In this document: piece after piece, positions 41,514 to 49,188 of the stretch
Layout: each line of letters starts with the position of its first letter
How positions within the stretch are numbered: position 1 is the stretch's first letter
NCBI RefSeq assembly: GCF_025465995.1
Contig: NZ_JANLNY010000017.1
Coordinates: forward strand, 33,813-97,812
Length of the DNA: 64,000 nucleotides
Direction of reading: 5' to 3'
Source of the DNA: Pseudomonas sp. 5P_3.1_Bac2
GTDB lineage: Bacteria; Pseudomonadota; Gammaproteobacteria; Pseudomonadales; Pseudomonadaceae
Position numbers and translations under genes: made by a program
Notes under the pieces: model-generated
Database searches by the model: none
Told to the model about the DNA's origin: nothing
Seen by the model: the letters and a program-made list of their open reading frames with translations, nothing else

Positions 41514-42665
41514 TCAATAGAGCATCAACGCCATACTCGACTGAGCTTTAACGGGAACGCTGTGAGTGGTCACGCCGTTAAGCCCTACAAGTGCAAATTG
41601 ATTTGCCGAAAGACCAACCACGCCAGTAAACAGGCTCGGGTTGGCGATGGTGATGGGGGTCAGACGATCCCCCTGCGGATCAAGCGTGGCCACTTGTGCG
41701 GCCTGGCTGACCAGAATCAGAGAGCCATCCGCCAGCGGCGCGCCGGCGATCACTCCCGTCTTGAAATAATTATTCACTGGCGACCAATTCAGCCCCGCGT
41801 CGGAGCTGCGAAACACATGGCCGCGCAGGCCGTATGCGAGCATGACATGCGATGTCCCGGCCAAACCGAACAGGGTGCCGCCATAACCGGTTTGCCGCGC
41901 CACGAACGTCTGCGCACCAGGTCCTTGGGTCCAGACATGGCCGCGCTCACCGGTAATCGCCAGAGTTCCGTCGACCTCACGAATGGCAGTCAAATGCAGC
42001 AGGTCATTGTTCTCAATCTGAGTATTCAGGGGTTGCCAGCTCTTACCACCGTCGCGGCTGCCCATGAACAAGCCAAAAGGCCCTACCGCGTAACCCTGCT
42101 GCCCGGTCGTATCAAACCAAACCCCCATAAAGAACTGACCAGGACCTGGCCGGGTCATGTTCAAGATGGCCTCGAGATAGGCCTGAGCACGCTCTACGGA
42201 TAAGCCCGAGTGCCCCTGCTCGAAATAAGTGCTGATGATTGCGGCCAGCTCACGGCCATCAAGCTGTTTATTCCACGTTTGGCCGCCGTCATTAGTGTGC
42301 AGAATGGCTGCGCCATGACCGACCGCCCAGCCTTGTTGCTCGTTGGCAAAATACACCGCATTCAGGTCGACGCTGACCGGCACACTGGCCTGGACCCAGC
42401 TTGAGCCCTGATCATCGGAAATCACGATCAAACCGCTTTCGCCCACAGCCACCAGGCGCTTGCCGGTATTGGCAATATCACGCAAAGGCTTGGAGTTAAC
42501 TGCGGACATGGCAGATGCAGGTTGATCCAAAGGGTCAACGAAGGTTTCAGCAGCCACTGCGTGACAGGACACACTCAAGAGCACTGACAGTATCCAGCCT
42601 GAAAACCACCTCACGCCAGCTGAGCTGATACCAGAACGGGCAGTGACCATCCTACTTACACGCAT
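41514..42665 (-). CDS. YCF48-like beta-propeller protein, exported
   Basis: A 383-residue protein with a signal peptide (ending near AVAAETF, about residue 40) and repeated WAVGHGAAILHTNDGGQTW-type blades typical of the YCF48/BNR-like propeller family. The family is known from photosystem II assembly factors, but these proteins also occur beside MMPL permeases in Proteobacteria. Here the gene ends 24 bases before the RND permease gene, so it is probably a periplasmic partner. Its leader resembles that of the DUF1302 gene. Confidence 0.82.
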   Translation of the reverse strand: MRVSRMVTARSGISSAGVRWFSGWILSVLLSVSCHAVAAETFVDPLDQPASAMSAVNSKPLRDIANTGKRLVAVGESGLIVISDDQGSSWVQASVPVSVDLNAVYFANEQQGWAVGHGAAILHTNDGGQTWNKQLDGRELAAIISTYFEQGHSGLSVERAQAYLEAILNMTRPGPGQFFMGVWFDTTGQQGYAVGPFGLFMGSRDGGKSWQPLNTQIENNDLLHLTAIREVDGTLAITGERGHVWTQGPGAQTFVARQTGYGGTLFGLAGTSHVMLAYGLRGHVFRSSDAGLNWSPVNNYFKTGVIAGAPLADGSLILVSQAAQVATLDPQGDRLTPITIANPSLFTGVVGLSANQFALVGLNGVTTHSVPVKAQSSMALMLY

Positions 42666-42767
42666 AAATTTCTCCGCAAGATCGAGTCTGCTGTTGTTTT
42701 AAGTTTGCGAAGGCGCCAATAAAAACGAGCACCACTTCAGCAATGACTTGAGTTTCGAGAAATGGCT

Positions 42768-42786
42768 CTAGATCCGCATGCTGCAT
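42768..42786 (-). promoter_or_regulatory. Candidate steroid-regulon operator, copy D (weak; propeller/RND unit)
   Basis: On the minus strand ATGCAGCATGCGGATCTAG agrees with copy A at 13 of 19 positions, including the GCANGCGGATC core. It ends 102 bases before the propeller ATG, similar to the spacing of copies B and C. The -10 region after it is not clear. Confidence 0.35.
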
Positions 42787-42845
42787 GTGGATTAGAAATT
42801 CCGACAACGCCGCTAAATAGCCCTAAGCCGTTTAAATACAAGGCA

Positions 42846-42874
42846 AAAAAAACCCCAATCAGTGATTGGGGTTT
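42846..42874 (-). terminator. Terminator after the DUF1329 gene
   Basis: On the minus strand AAACCCCAATCA and TGATTGGGGTTT form a stem, followed by a run of T. It separates the DUF1302-DUF1329 transcript from the propeller-RND transcript. Confidence 0.85.
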
Positions 42875-42908
42875 CTCTTTAACGGCGCAACGGCACGCCT
42901 TGGGCGGA

Positions 42909-44258
42909 TCAGCGAATACCGCCGCCCGCCATGGCATCAGATGTCATACGGCTATTGGGCCAGCGCGCAACGCGCACATACCCACTGCCACCTTGCATAT
43001 GCATGGAGCTGACATACTGGCCCTTGACCAGGTCGTAAATCACCATGGGGGTGTTCGGAACCGACTGGCTGTTCCAGTCATAGGTCAGCAGCCCCTGCGC
43101 ACTGCGCATCATCTTGCCGGCCTGGTCGTAGCCCTCATACAGCACGATGGACCAGCTATCTTCATCAACATAGAAGACCTTCTTGCTTTGCGCATGGCGC
43201 TTACCAGCCTTCAACGTGGCTTCCACGACCCAGACACGGTGCGCCTCCCAACGCATCAGATCAGGATTGGCAAATTGCTTGCCGTAAGACTCTTTGGCGG
43301 TGGAATGCATCAGCATTTTGTAATTGTTGTAGGGAACCAACAGTTCTTTTTTACCCACCAGCTTGAAGTCAAAACGATCCAGCTGCCCTTCCCACATACC
43401 CAGCTCATCAAAGAAATAGGTACTACCGGCGTTGGTCATTGGCGTGTCGTAGCCGAAGTCCGGCGCCAGCCGCACGCGCCGCTGACCTTGGCTGTATGAC
43501 CAGATTTTGTTGTTACCGTCTTTCTTGAAGTTGAGGCTCATGTACGTCAACGACTTCTCGCCCACCATGCGCGCAGGGCCGTGATAGACACTCAGACGCC
43601 GTTGAAAATACTGCGCGACTTCTTCCGGCGCCTCGTGATACGGCGACTCCGTATAGTTTTCCAGGTCGTGGGTCATGATCAGGTTGCCGGAGGAGTCCAC
43701 CATGTAACCCGCAAAGCGCGAGCGGTAGGGCGGCCCGTAATAACGCAAGTTATGGTTCCAGATAACCTCAGCGCCAGTTTTCGGAATGGCGTAGGGATAG
43801 CCGCCCATGGCACCGGCTACCTCAGCACCATCTTCAGTACCCTGCGCTCGTGTGGCATTGGCGATAGTGGCCTTCTTCAACCACTCGGGAAAATCGACGA
43901 CGCGATGGCTTGGATAAACATCCACCCGATAATCCGCCCAGCGCTTGATCAACTCTTGCGTGCCCGCAGAGAGCTTGTCGGCGTATTGCGCCATGTTCTG
44001 GGCATTGATTGAGTACAGCGCTTTTTCACCTACGAACGGATCAGGATAAATCCCACCTTCTTGTGGCATCTGCGGACCTTTCCAGCCCCCAGTCCAAGCC
44101 GGAATAGTGCCATCAGCACTGCCCGCACGCTCTGCACCTACACTGGTCAGTTTATCCGTGCCCAATTGCGCCGCTTCTTCGGCCGTTACTGCCGCCAATA
44201 CAGGAGCGGCAAATAGAATTGACAGCGCTGCTGATGCAGCAATCTGAGTAATCTTCAT
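42909..44258 (-). CDS. DUF1329 family protein, exported
   Basis: A 449-residue protein with a signal peptide (cleavage after VLA, about residue 22) and the typical DUF1329 opening SVGAERAGSADGTIPAWTGGW (split here: GAERAG, GTIPAW). Family members are predicted to have a LolA/LolB-like half-barrel that could carry a hydrophobic ligand. ATG 44258 with a GAGGA ribosome binding site is preferred over a longer frame. It follows DUF1302 after 63 bases. Function in steroid transport is inferred from context. Confidence 0.85.
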   Translation of the reverse strand: MKITQIAASAALSILFAAPVLAAVTAEEAAQLGTDKLTSVGAERAGSADGTIPAWTGGWKGPQMPQEGGIYPDPFVGEKALYSINAQNMAQYADKLSAGTQELIKRWADYRVDVYPSHRVVDFPEWLKKATIANATRAQGTEDGAEVAGAMGGYPYAIPKTGAEVIWNHNLRYYGPPYRSRFAGYMVDSSGNLIMTHDLENYTESPYHEAPEEVAQYFQRRLSVYHGPARMVGEKSLTYMSLNFKKDGNNKIWSYSQGQRRVRLAPDFGYDTPMTNAGSTYFFDELGMWEGQLDRFDFKLVGKKELLVPYNNYKMLMHSTAKESYGKQFANPDLMRWEAHRVWVVEATLKAGKRHAQSKKVFYVDEDSWSIVLYEGYDQAGKMMRSAQGLLTYDWNSQSVPNTPMVIYDLVKGQYVSSMHMQGGSGYVRVARWPNSRMTSDAMAGGGIR

Positions 44259-44321
44259 CTTATTGTCCTCAGTAAACATACCCACAACCTTGCACTGCCC
44301 CTGTTATCCAGAGGCAAGCAT

Positions 44322-45980
44322 TTACAGGCTGGTCTGGAATGTCAGATTGATACGACCACGGTCAGTACTACCCATTGCCCCTATGCGATCCTCGGAATCC
44401 CCCGCATCGGAATACAACAGACCAATCTTGTAGCGCTGATCAACGTCAGCAGTGAGCCCCAACGACCAGGCAAACGCGCGCTTGGCAGAGCCCATCAGGG
44501 TCGGCGAGTTACCATGCAAGCCATAGCCGGCCAGAATGGCGCTGCCAGTCAGGTCAACGCCAGGCAAGACCTGACTCCACGTAGGCTGAACGATCAGGGA
44601 GAAGCTGCTGGCATCGCGCGTGCCACAGCCTGGGCCATCAAGGGCATCGTTACACTCGTAGAAGCGTGAGGCGTTATGCGTCACTTTATCGAGGTAGGTA
44701 TACGCCACTTCCGCCACCACAATGCCGAAGTCATACAACGGCAAATTAGGCATCGGCGCTTGCGCGTTCAACAGCCCGTGCCAGGTGTTGCCAGTCGCAC
44801 CAGTCAAATCGTTATCGAAGATAAGATCTGAATTGCTGTCCAGCGCGGTGCCACGTCGATGGGATATCTCCGCGCCCCAACTGATGTCCATCCAGCTGAA
44901 GTTGGTGAAGACACCAAACAGATCGACACCGGTGTTGTAAGACTGATGAAAGCGCGAGTAGACCATGGTGTCGGTCGGATCAAACGACATCAGCCCCAAC
45001 CACGGCTGCATCTCATTCAGACGGCGATAGACCAAACCAAAGTTGCCGCCCCCCATCCAGTCCGGACTGATGCTCAACTGGGCGCCATAGGCGTTGCCGT
45101 ATTTGTCACTGGGCTCAATTATCTCACCCTGTTTGACATACAGCGGGCCATAACCGGGAATGGTCACCCCAGTAAAAATGCGCCCCTGATCACCATAGAA
45201 GAAGTCTGGCGCCCCGAGGAAAGTCCCGCCCTCAGCCTGGCGGTTAGGCTCCCAATCCAGCTGGTAGTAGCCGGAGAAAGAAACGCTGTCGCTGAGCTGA
45301 GCCTGGAAGGACAGTTGCGGTAACGGCATGGCCAGTTCTTTGGGTGACGCACCCGGAACTTCCGCCCCTTTCTGCAGGTTCCCGGGCTGCTGACTCCAGG
45401 TAATCGAGTCGCTGGAGTTAACCTGCGACACACCCCAGACCAGCGCATGCTGCCCCGCTTTTACCTGAACCGGCACACGTCCCAGATCAAAACGACCAAA
45501 GACGAAGGCATCGAGAATTTCACCCGACGGACCGTAATAGTAGCGCCGGGCCTGGCGCGACATTTTGTTATTCGGGTAGGCCTCAGCCCCGGCGTACATG
45601 GGGTTGCCCTTGAGCTCATCATCACGATAAGCGTGGTCGTACCAACCCGTGGCACTCACACGAAAGCCGTAATCATCCTTGTAGATGAAGTCGAATTCGC
45701 TGAGCACATCCAGGCGACGCTTCGTCATATCGCCACGCTCAGCAAAGTAGTCGGACTGATGCGAGGTCGGGTCGTTACCGAGGTCTGAATCAATGCCCTC
45801 GACCCGCCAGCCCAATCCCAAGCGCAATTCAGTCGTCCAGTTAATCCGTATATCTGGATTACCGGTGTCGATCTGTATTGCCTGTGCCATCGGGCTGAGC
45901 AAAAACCCCATAAATACAACAGGCACCGTAACCCGACGCCAATCGTTTACCGCAAGTGACGCATGTTCTTTAAGTCGCAT
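44322..45980 (-). CDS. DUF1302 family outer membrane protein
   Basis: A 552-residue protein with a signal peptide (cleavage near AQA, residue 34) and a sequence rich in alternating beta strands with aromatic girdle residues, as in an outer membrane beta-barrel. DUF1302 and DUF1329 genes are commonly paired near genes for hydrophobic compound catabolism. First gene of a two-gene unit, divergent from kstD. A GGAG ribosome binding site is 6 bases before the ATG. It may let steroids cross the outer membrane. Confidence 0.84.
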   Translation of the reverse strand: MRLKEHASLAVNDWRRVTVPVVFMGFLLSPMAQAIQIDTGNPDIRINWTTELRLGLGWRVEGIDSDLGNDPTSHQSDYFAERGDMTKRRLDVLSEFDFIYKDDYGFRVSATGWYDHAYRDDELKGNPMYAGAEAYPNNKMSRQARRYYYGPSGEILDAFVFGRFDLGRVPVQVKAGQHALVWGVSQVNSSDSITWSQQPGNLQKGAEVPGASPKELAMPLPQLSFQAQLSDSVSFSGYYQLDWEPNRQAEGGTFLGAPDFFYGDQGRIFTGVTIPGYGPLYVKQGEIIEPSDKYGNAYGAQLSISPDWMGGGNFGLVYRRLNEMQPWLGLMSFDPTDTMVYSRFHQSYNTGVDLFGVFTNFSWMDISWGAEISHRRGTALDSNSDLIFDNDLTGATGNTWHGLLNAQAPMPNLPLYDFGIVVAEVAYTYLDKVTHNASRFYECNDALDGPGCGTRDASSFSLIVQPTWSQVLPGVDLTGSAILAGYGLHGNSPTLMGSAKRAFAWSLGLTADVDQRYKIGLLYSDAGDSEDRIGAMGSTDRGRINLTFQTSL

Positions 45981-46103
45981 GTTGTGCTCCGCAAGTCCAA
46001 GTCTGGAGTTGTTCTTGTTCAGCTTGTCTTGTTACTTGTGTGAGGCCGCCTGCCTTCGCATAAACGACCTGCACTTAGTCTCAACAACAACACACGACAC
46101 ACA

Positions 46104-46122
46104 CATCAACCGTTTGCAGTAG
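46104..46122 (-). promoter_or_regulatory. Candidate steroid-regulon operator, copy B (DUF1302 unit)
   Basis: Minus strand CTACTGCAAACGGTTGATG, ending 123 bases before the DUF1302 ATG. Matches copy C at 17 of 19 positions in the opposite orientation. Confidence 0.55.
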
Positions 46123-46172
46123 CACAACAGATAAATCTGTAAACACCTCCCGCCCGCATAAAAATCCTAAAT

Positions 46173-46191
46173 CTACTGCATTCGGTTGATG
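46173..46191 (+). promoter_or_regulatory. Candidate steroid-regulon operator, copy C (kstD operon)
   Basis: Plus strand CTACTGCATTCGGTTGATG, ending 113 bases before the kstD ATG. It matches copy B at 17 of 19 positions and copy A at 15. Confidence 0.55.
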
Positions 46192-46304
46192 CCTCTGCTC
46201 ACACGCAAACGCCAACCTAATAAACATCGCCCTGCCCTCTGCGAGTGCAGGTCCTCCTCCAAAACAACAATGCCTATAAGCGCACAATTACGGAGATCCA
46301 AGTG

Positions 46305-48056
46305 ATGAAACCTGCCATAGACGACAGACGCTGTGCAGTTCTGGTTGTGGGTTCAGGAGCTGGCGCGCTGCTTGCCGCCAACCGCGCCCACGACCTGGGG
46401 TTGGACGTACTGGTGATCGAAAAGACCGATCGTTACGGCGGCACTTCGGCCCTGTCGGGTGGCGGCATCTGGATTCCGAACAACCAAGGCATTGCCCAGC
46501 AAGACTCGTACGATCAAGCACTGACCTATTTCAAAGCCTGTACCCATGGCCTTGTCGCAGAAGAAAAACTGCGCGCCTACCTGGATACGGCCCCAGAAAT
46601 GGTGGAATACATGCGCCAGGAGATTGGGGTTAAGTACAACCCGGTGGCGGGCTACTCTGACTACTGCCAACACCTCCCGGGCGCCTCCGACAACGGCCGC
46701 ACGATGTTCGTTGAACCGGTTGATGCCGGCGTTCTGGGCGCAGATTTTTTCACCCTGCGCGAAGCCGACATGGGTGCCAAGCTGTTCGGCCGCATCGCTC
46801 TGGACTACTACGACGGGCAGATGCTGGGCGCGCGCGCCAAAGGCTGGAAGCGGAAGATCTTCTCACTGATCTGGAACTATTGGTCGGACCTCGGTTGGCG
46901 CGCCAAAACCCGCCGCGACCGCCGTGTCACCATGGGTAGCGCCCTGATTGCAGGCCTGCGCATTGGTCTGCAACAGCGCAAGATTCAGCTCCTGCTGAAC
47001 ACCAAACTGGAACAACTCATTGTGGACAACGGCAGGGTTACGGGTGCCGTCGTAAGCCAAAACGGCAACACCTTTAAGATTCATGCCAGCGGCGCGGTGA
47101 TTCTTGCTTGTGGCGGCTTTGAGCAAAACCAGAAGATGCGCGACAAATACCTGCCCGTTAAAACCCAGGTTGAGTGGAGCGTAACCCCAATGCAGGCCAA
47201 TACCGGTGATGCGGTGTTGGCTGGACAGAACATCGGGGCTGCTACTGAATTTATGCATGAGGCCTGGTGGGCTCCCACCATACGCCTCCCCGCCGCCGAC
47301 ACGCCAAACGTGAACATGCGCAGCGCCCTGTTTATTGAGCGCAGTTACGCCCACAGCTTGTGCGTTAACCGCAAGGGCAAGCGCTTCACCAACGAAGCGA
47401 TGTCGTATAACGACTTCGGCCACGAGATGATCCGCGATAACGCCGAGACCGGCGCCAACAGCCCATGCTGGTTTATCTTTGATGCCAATTACCGCAAGAA
47501 AAATATCCTCGGCCGCATCATGCCGGGCTCAATCATGCCCGACTCCAGCCTGCCACCGGAGTGGTGGGACAACGTGCTCTATCGCGCCGAAAGTCTGAGC
47601 GAGCTGGCACAAAAAATCGGCCTTGATCCCAAACAACTGGAAAGCACCGTACAGACCTTCAATGGCTACGCCGCCACTGGCGTTGACCTGGAGTTCAAGC
47701 GCGGCCACTACAGCTTTGATCGTTTCTATTGCGACCCACGCCACCAGCCTAACCCCAGCCTCGGCGCCCTCGATAAAGCGCCCTACTACGCCATTCGGGT
47801 TGATCTGGGCGATCTGGGGAGCAAGGGTGGCCTCAAAGTCGATAAGCAAGCCAATGTCCTCGACATCGATGACAAGCCGATCCCCGGCCTGTACGCCATC
47901 GGCAACACCTCTGGTGCCGTCACCGCAGACTCCTACCCAGGCGCCGGCGGCACCCTAGGCCCCGCTCTTACGTTCGGCTATCGGGCCGCCAATCACGTGG
48001 CTGCCAACGCCAACCATAAGCCGCGTAGCGAACAGCCTACTAAGACCCTCGCTTAA
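46305..48056 (+). CDS. kstD: 3-ketosteroid delta1-dehydrogenase KstD
   Basis: FAD-dependent enzyme that introduces the 1,2 double bond in ring A, which with 9alpha-hydroxylation triggers ring B opening. The 583-residue protein begins with the FAD motif VVGSGAGALLAA and GGTSALSGGG. Three tyrosines match those of Rhodococcus KstD1: Tyr120 (SDYC), Tyr368 (MSYNDFG) and Tyr544 (DSYPGAGG), with Gly548 four residues after the last. ATG 46305 follows GGAGAT; the frame is open 20 codons further. First gene of the 14-gene plus-strand operon. Confidence 0.87.
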   Translation: MKPAIDDRRCAVLVVGSGAGALLAANRAHDLGLDVLVIEKTDRYGGTSALSGGGIWIPNNQGIAQQDSYDQALTYFKACTHGLVAEEKLRAYLDTAPEMVEYMRQEIGVKYNPVAGYSDYCQHLPGASDNGRTMFVEPVDAGVLGADFFTLREADMGAKLFGRIALDYYDGQMLGARAKGWKRKIFSLIWNYWSDLGWRAKTRRDRRVTMGSALIAGLRIGLQQRKIQLLLNTKLEQLIVDNGRVTGAVVSQNGNTFKIHASGAVILACGGFEQNQKMRDKYLPVKTQVEWSVTPMQANTGDAVLAGQNIGAATEFMHEAWWAPTIRLPAADTPNVNMRSALFIERSYAHSLCVNRKGKRFTNEAMSYNDFGHEMIRDNAETGANSPCWFIFDANYRKKNILGRIMPGSIMPDSSLPPEWWDNVLYRAESLSELAQKIGLDPKQLESTVQTFNGYAATGVDLEFKRGHYSFDRFYCDPRHQPNPSLGALDKAPYYAIRVDLGDLGSKGGLKVDKQANVLDIDDKPIPGLYAIGNTSGAVTADSYPGAGGTLGPALTFGYRAANHVAANANHKPRSEQPTKTLA

Positions 48057-48076
48057 TACTGCATATGCGGCATGAC

Positions 48077-48117
48077 GGCCGTGCCTGGCGCTATCAAGAA
48101 TTGCGCCAGGCACGGCC
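48077..48117 (+). other. Intercistronic stem-loop with a 15-bp perfect stem
   Basis: GGCCGTGCCTGGCGC and GCGCCAGGCACGGCC pair perfectly across an 11-base loop between kstD and the first acyl-CoA dehydrogenase gene. There is no T-run (CTCCCC follows), so it is not a classical terminator. It could stabilise the kstD mRNA 3' end or partly attenuate transcription. Confidence 0.7.
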
Positions 48118-48159
48118 CTCCCCACTCACGCCTTGCTAACCCGAAAAAGGAGCTACCCC

Positions 48160-49188
48160 GTGCTCGCTCTCTTCAATGAAGAACAGCAAATGTTCGAAAG
48201 CACCGCCAAACGGCTTGCGCAGTCTATTGGCATCAGTAACCCCCATGAATTGAACACATTCAAGCGTGATCACGCATGGCAAATGATCACTGAAGTGGGT
48301 TTGTTGGGGCTGCGCCTGCGCGACAACGGCGAGCCTCTGGCATCCGGCGTAGAAGTCATGATTGCCGCTCAGGCACTGGCTGAAACCCTGGTACCGCAAC
48401 CCTTTGTTTCCGGGCTTCTGGCCAGCGAGCTATTGGCTCTGGCACAAGCGCCGCAGGAATGGATTGAAGAACTGGCCGCGGGTGAATGCCGTTACGCACT
48501 GCTGCTTGACCGGACACTTGAGCAACTCGCCGCGCCGAGCCAAAGCGACTGCCTCGCCTGGGACAGTGAAGGAGCGCATTACGCTCTGGGTTTACAGGAT
48601 GATCACGTCGTACGCGTCAGCCTCAATCAGGGCTTTGTCGCGGCAGATAAAGCCGCCGACCTGACCCGTGCCACTCTGCGCCGCGAAGGCGCACTGGGCA
48701 CTGTCGAAACAGTCGGCAGCCGCCTCAGTGCCGACGCCCTCAAGCGTTGGCAAGCCCTAGCGCTGACCACCTTGGCGGCTGACATTACCGGCACCCTGCA
48801 AGGGGCCTTTACCGGCGCGGTGGCCTACACCAAAGAGCGCGTGCAGTACGAAGCCTTGATTGGCAGCTTCCAGGCCATCCAGCACCTGTGCGCCGAAATG
48901 CTCGTGCAAATCCAGGCAGCTCAAAGCACCACCTGCTACGCCGCCTGGGCGGTTGACCAACTGCCGGCCGACGAAGCCCTGCTCGCAGCACGCACAGCCA
49001 AAGCCTATGCCTCATCCGTTGCCCTGCCAGTGACCGAGACAGTCATGCAGGTGTATGGCGGCATCGGCCAGACCTGGGAACACATCGCCCACGTCTATAC
49101 CCGCCGCGCCCTACTCAATGCCCGCCTGTTTGGTAACGAATCACAGCAACTGCATCAGATTGCCGATGCCCGCCTGGGAGCCTGCTAA
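48160..49188 (+). CDS. Acyl-CoA dehydrogenase, smaller subunit (ChsE1/Scd A-type)
   Basis: A 342-residue acyl-CoA dehydrogenase family protein, shorter than a normal one. It has the C-terminal QVYGGIGQTWEH of FadE28-type subunits. Steroid side-chain dehydrogenases such as FadE28-FadE29 are heterotetramers in which only one subunit carries the catalytic Glu; this protein is probably the non-catalytic one that helps bind FAD. The GTG start at 48160 follows AAAAAGGAG. Its stop overlaps the next start (TAATG), tying expression of the two subunits. Confidence 0.84.
   Translation: MLALFNEEQQMFESTAKRLAQSIGISNPHELNTFKRDHAWQMITEVGLLGLRLRDNGEPLASGVEVMIAAQALAETLVPQPFVSGLLASELLALAQAPQEWIEELAAGECRYALLLDRTLEQLAAPSQSDCLAWDSEGAHYALGLQDDHVVRVSLNQGFVAADKAADLTRATLRREGALGTVETVGSRLSADALKRWQALALTTLAADITGTLQGAFTGAVAYTKERVQYEALIGSFQAIQHLCAEMLVQIQAAQSTTCYAAWAVDQLPADEALLAARTAKAYASSVALPVTETVMQVYGGIGQTWEHIAHVYTRRALLNARLFGNESQQLHQIADARLGAC

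Larger units (their letters stand above)
45981..46304. promoter_or_regulatory. Divergent promoter region between DUF1302 and kstD
   Basis: A 324-base gene-free stretch. It holds two copies of the candidate operator, one per direction: copy B on the minus strand (46104-46122) and copy C on the plus strand (46173-46191), 50 bases apart. -10-like boxes (ACTAAG for DUF1302, CTAATA for kstD) lie about 25 bases past each copy. I see no open reading frame of substance or transposon remnant. Confidence 0.6.
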
